The notes under the pieces: model-generated | Database searches by the model: none | Told to the model about the DNA's origin: nothing | Seen by the model: only the letters and a program-made list of their open reading frames with translations | Origin: Thiotrichaceae bacterium | Lineage (GTDB): Bacteria; Pseudomonadota; Gammaproteobacteria; Beggiatoales; Beggiatoaceae | Reading direction: 5' to 3' | Assembly: GCA_016745055.1 (NCBI GenBank) | Contig: JADGDF010000027.1 | Coordinates: 1-34,436 of the forward strand | Length of the DNA: 34,436 nt | Program-made: the position numbers and the translations under genes | In this document: in pieces, positions 32,545 through 34,436 of the stretch | Layout: each line of letters begins with the position of its first letter | Numbering within the stretch: the stretch's first letter is position 1

Positions 32545-33753
32545 CTATTTTGCTAACTTAGCTGCAATTCGCATCCGCAAGGCATTTAACTTAATAAATC
32601 CTTCAGCATCTCGTTGATTATAAGCGCCTGCATCATCTTCAAAAGTAGCAATATTTTCATCAAATAAGCTGTTGTCTGACTTACGGCCTGTCACGATAAC
32701 ATTGCCTTTATATAAACTAATACGCACCACACCATTTACATTTAGCTGTGATTCATCAATTAATGTTTGCAGTAACTTACGTTCGGGACTCCACCAGTAG
32801 CCATTGTAAACCAAATTTGCGTATTTGGGCATCAATTCATCTTTAAGATGGGCTACTTCGCGATCAAGCGTCAAAGATTCAATAGCACGATGGGCTTTCA
32901 GCATAACAGTACCGCCGGGTGTTTCATAGCATCCACGTGACTTCATACCCACATAGCGGTTTTCCACTAAGTCTAAACGTCCTACACCATTGTCACCCGC
33001 GACTTTATTTAAGTAGGCTAATATCTGTCCAGGTGTCATGCTCTGACCATTGATTGCCACAATATCACCTTTGACAAAGGTTAATTCCAGCTCAGTGGGT
33101 TTATCAGGTGCTTTTTCAGGGGAAACACTCCAACGCCACATTTCATCATTGGGCATAGACCATGGGTCTTCTAGCTCACCACCTTCATAGGAAATATGTA
33201 GTAAATTAGCATCCATTGAATAAGGGGATTGTTTACCTCGTTTTTGTTCAACTGGTATATTATGCTGTTCTGCATACGCTAACAATTTTTCTCGTGAGTT
33301 CAAATCCCACTCACGCCAAGGAGCAATCACTTTAACATCGGGTTTTAACGCATAAGCGCCTAATTCAAACCGTACTTGATCATTCCCTTTACCTGTAGCG
33401 CCATGAGAAATAGCATCAGCACCCGTTTTATTGGCAATTTCTACTAAATACTTGGCGATTAGTGGACGGGCAATGGAAGTACCAAGTAAATATTCACCTT
33501 CGTAAATGGTATTAGCACGAAACATGGGGAACACATAATCTCGCACGAATTCTTCACGCAAATCTTCAATATAAATTTCTTTAATGCCAAACTGTTGTGC
33601 TTTAATACGTGCAGGTTCAAGTTCTTCTCCTTGACCAATATCTGCCGTAAAAGTAACTACTTCGCAATGATATTCATCTTGGAGCCATTTTAAAATAATG
33701 GAGGTATCTAATCCCCCTGAATAGGCAAGTACAGCTTTTTTAACTTCATCCAT
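32545..33753 (-). CDS. argG: Argininosuccinate synthase
   Basis: Cytoplasmic enzyme that joins citrulline and aspartate with ATP in arginine synthesis. The 402 residues fit the shorter (type 1) class. The ATP-pyrophosphatase P-loop AYSGGLDTS is at 10-18; other family blocks are [25 protein letters not shown], and [11 protein letters not shown]. No ARG-box was searched for reliably. No Shine-Dalgarno is visible before the ATG. It begins 33 bp after the CZB-like gene and may be read from that gene's promoter, an odd pairing with no metabolic link that I know. Confidence 0.97.
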   Translation of the reverse strand: MDEVKKAVLAYSGGLDTSIILKWLQDEYHCEVVTFTADIGQGEELEPARIKAQQFGIKEIYIEDLREEFVRDYVFPMFRANTIYEGEYLLGTSIARPLIAKYLVEIANKTGADAISHGATGKGNDQVRFELGAYALKPDVKVIAPWREWDLNSREKLLAYAEQHNIPVEQKRGKQSPYSMDANLLHISYEGGELEDPWSMPNDEMWRWSVSPEKAPDKPTELELTFVKGDIVAINGQSMTPGQILAYLNKVAGDNGVGRLDLVENRYVGMKSRGCYETPGGTVMLKAHRAIESLTLDREVAHLKDELMPKYANLVYNGYWWSPERKLLQTLIDESQLNVNGVVRISLYKGNVIVTGRKSDNSLFDENIATFEDDAGAYNQRDAEGFIKLNALRMRIAAKLAK

Positions 33754-33786
33754 AGGAAAATTATCTGTTATGTAGAGTTGTGAACA

Positions 33787-34134
33787 CTATTGATGTTGGA
33801 CTTCTTCGCGCCATGCAATAATGCCCTGAACAAGTTCCTGAGCGACACTTTCAAAGCAGCTCCCATATTCCATTGCAGCAAGAGCTTCTTTTTGCTGACC
33901 GGATTCAGCCAGTTGTATTATTTTTTCTGTTTCTTCTAAGAATTTATTATAAATGGTAAAAGTTTTTTCGTAGTGGACTGAGGCACCTAGTTTTCCAGCA
34001 TTTTCTGTCAACCATTTACCTAGCGGACATTCATCAAAATGATTTTGTCCAGATTGGATGCGATTATACAACTGTTTTTTCCAAGTTGTCAGCGTCACAA
34101 TAGACATATAAATTTGATTTGCTAATTCGCTCAT
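33787..34134 (-). CDS. CZB-like (chemoreceptor zinc-binding) protein lacking the His ligands
   Basis: The protein has 115 residues. The helical layout and C36-P-L-G-K-W (DECPLGKWL) with an upstream LTTWKKQL and downstream YNKFLEETEKI match the CZB domain of chemoreceptors and the diguanylate cyclase DgcZ. CZB normally binds zinc with three His and this Cys. Here the three His positions read as non-His (Leu/Thr before W18, then Tyr and Leu near 62-65), and the nearby H32 and H54 are elsewhere. It stands alone, not fused to an output domain. AGGTGA lies 9 nt before the ATG. argG follows at 33 bp. Confidence 0.75.
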   Translation of the reverse strand: MSELANQIYMSIVTLTTWKKQLYNRIQSGQNHFDECPLGKWLTENAGKLGASVHYEKTFTIYNKFLEETEKIIQLAESGQQKEALAAMEYGSCFESVAQELVQGIIAWREEVQHQ

Positions 34135-34436
34135 AGCAAATAATCACCTAAATTTTTGTTAGAAGAAGTGCTTTTGAAATGTTCTAAAGTAAGTGTATTG
34201 TAACCGAATTATCATAAACTGTCTGGTAAAAACTTGGACTTAATGAGTAACAATCCATTTGCTTGATAAAATTTACAGTATAAATTAAGTGCTTTGTGAA
34301 CATAAATTATTAATTTAGTATTTGATTTCCTCGTCTCAAATAATAGAGTTGTATCCCGTTAAAAATCAATCAATTAGCTAGATAAAAGTTCCATAGTCCG
34401 GCACATACTCCAATTATTTCATCATATAAATCAATA
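34135..34436. other. 302-bp region at window end, no gene seen
   Basis: AT-rich sequence upstream of the CZB-like gene. Apart from the promoter candidate at 34197-34225 I see no ORF, RNA or repeat. Confidence 0.4.
34197..34225 (-). promoter_or_regulatory. Sigma-70-like promoter candidate for the CZB-like gene
   Basis: On the minus strand CAGACA (34225-34220), a 17-nt spacer and TACAAT (34202-34197) give four and five matches to the consensus. A start about 55 nt before the ATG is reasonable; argG may be read from it too. Confidence 0.45.

Overview
The window is AT-rich gammaproteobacterial DNA. The housekeeping genes ubiA, ispA, erpA, hslV/hslU, pgsA, argG, moaA and pepP all have gammaproteobacterial-looking products. 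The accessory content (NHL propellers, caspase-like and CHAT peptidases, long TPR proteins, hybrid histidine kinases, several unrelated palindromic repeats) suggests a large-genome sulfur bacterium of the Beggiatoaceae/Thiotrichales kind. That placement is inferred from gene content; no 16S or marker search was possible.

Layout. 1-518: right end of an IS5-like element cutting into a small membrane-protein ORF. 697-3001 (-): moaA and pepP, overlapping by 8 bp. 3465-5308 (+): a zinc-ribbon/coiled-coil/membrane protein with 34-residue tandem repeats, then a BLUF blue-light sensor whose upstream region carries an ATCAAAA-rich inverted repeat. 5768-6646 (+): ubiA. 6776-8554 (-): exported NHL propeller with a Lys-rich then Asp/Glu-rich tail. 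8772-12925 (-): tight four-gene operon (exported TPR protein, exported unknown, ispA, TPR-glycosyltransferase-like protein), with one-base TAATG junctions at two of its three joints. 13130-13945 (+): exported PpiC/SurA-type foldase. 14403-18529 (-): exported Ig-like protein and two hybrid histidine kinases. 18913-22273 (-): Sel1 protein, hslV, hslU and an HflC-like SPFH protein, with a sigma-32-like promoter before hslV.

22556-27358 (-) encodes the most unusual protein here: a 1600-residue exported protein with about eleven NHL repeats, a C13/caspase-like peptidase domain with His and Cys in place, a second caspase-like domain that has lost both, and a C-terminal beta-rich domain. erpA lies upstream, and divergent from erpA is a CHAT peptidase joined to a P-loop NTPase (28025-29704) that ends without the usual C-terminal repeat sensor. 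Two clan CD peptidases thus lie on either side of erpA.

29906-29989 is tRNA-Leu(CAA). 30212-34134 is very compact: a conserved cysteine-rich protein of unknown function, a YqeG-like HAD phosphatase, a lone HPt protein, pgsA, argG and a CZB-like protein lacking the zinc-binding histidines. Overlaps include a 12-bp convergent overlap and two divergent start codons sharing CATG.

Intergenic regions repeatedly hold perfect or near-perfect palindromes (5394, 14328, 18762, 18849, 22498, 27505). They look like several families of small dispersed repeats rather than simple terminators.
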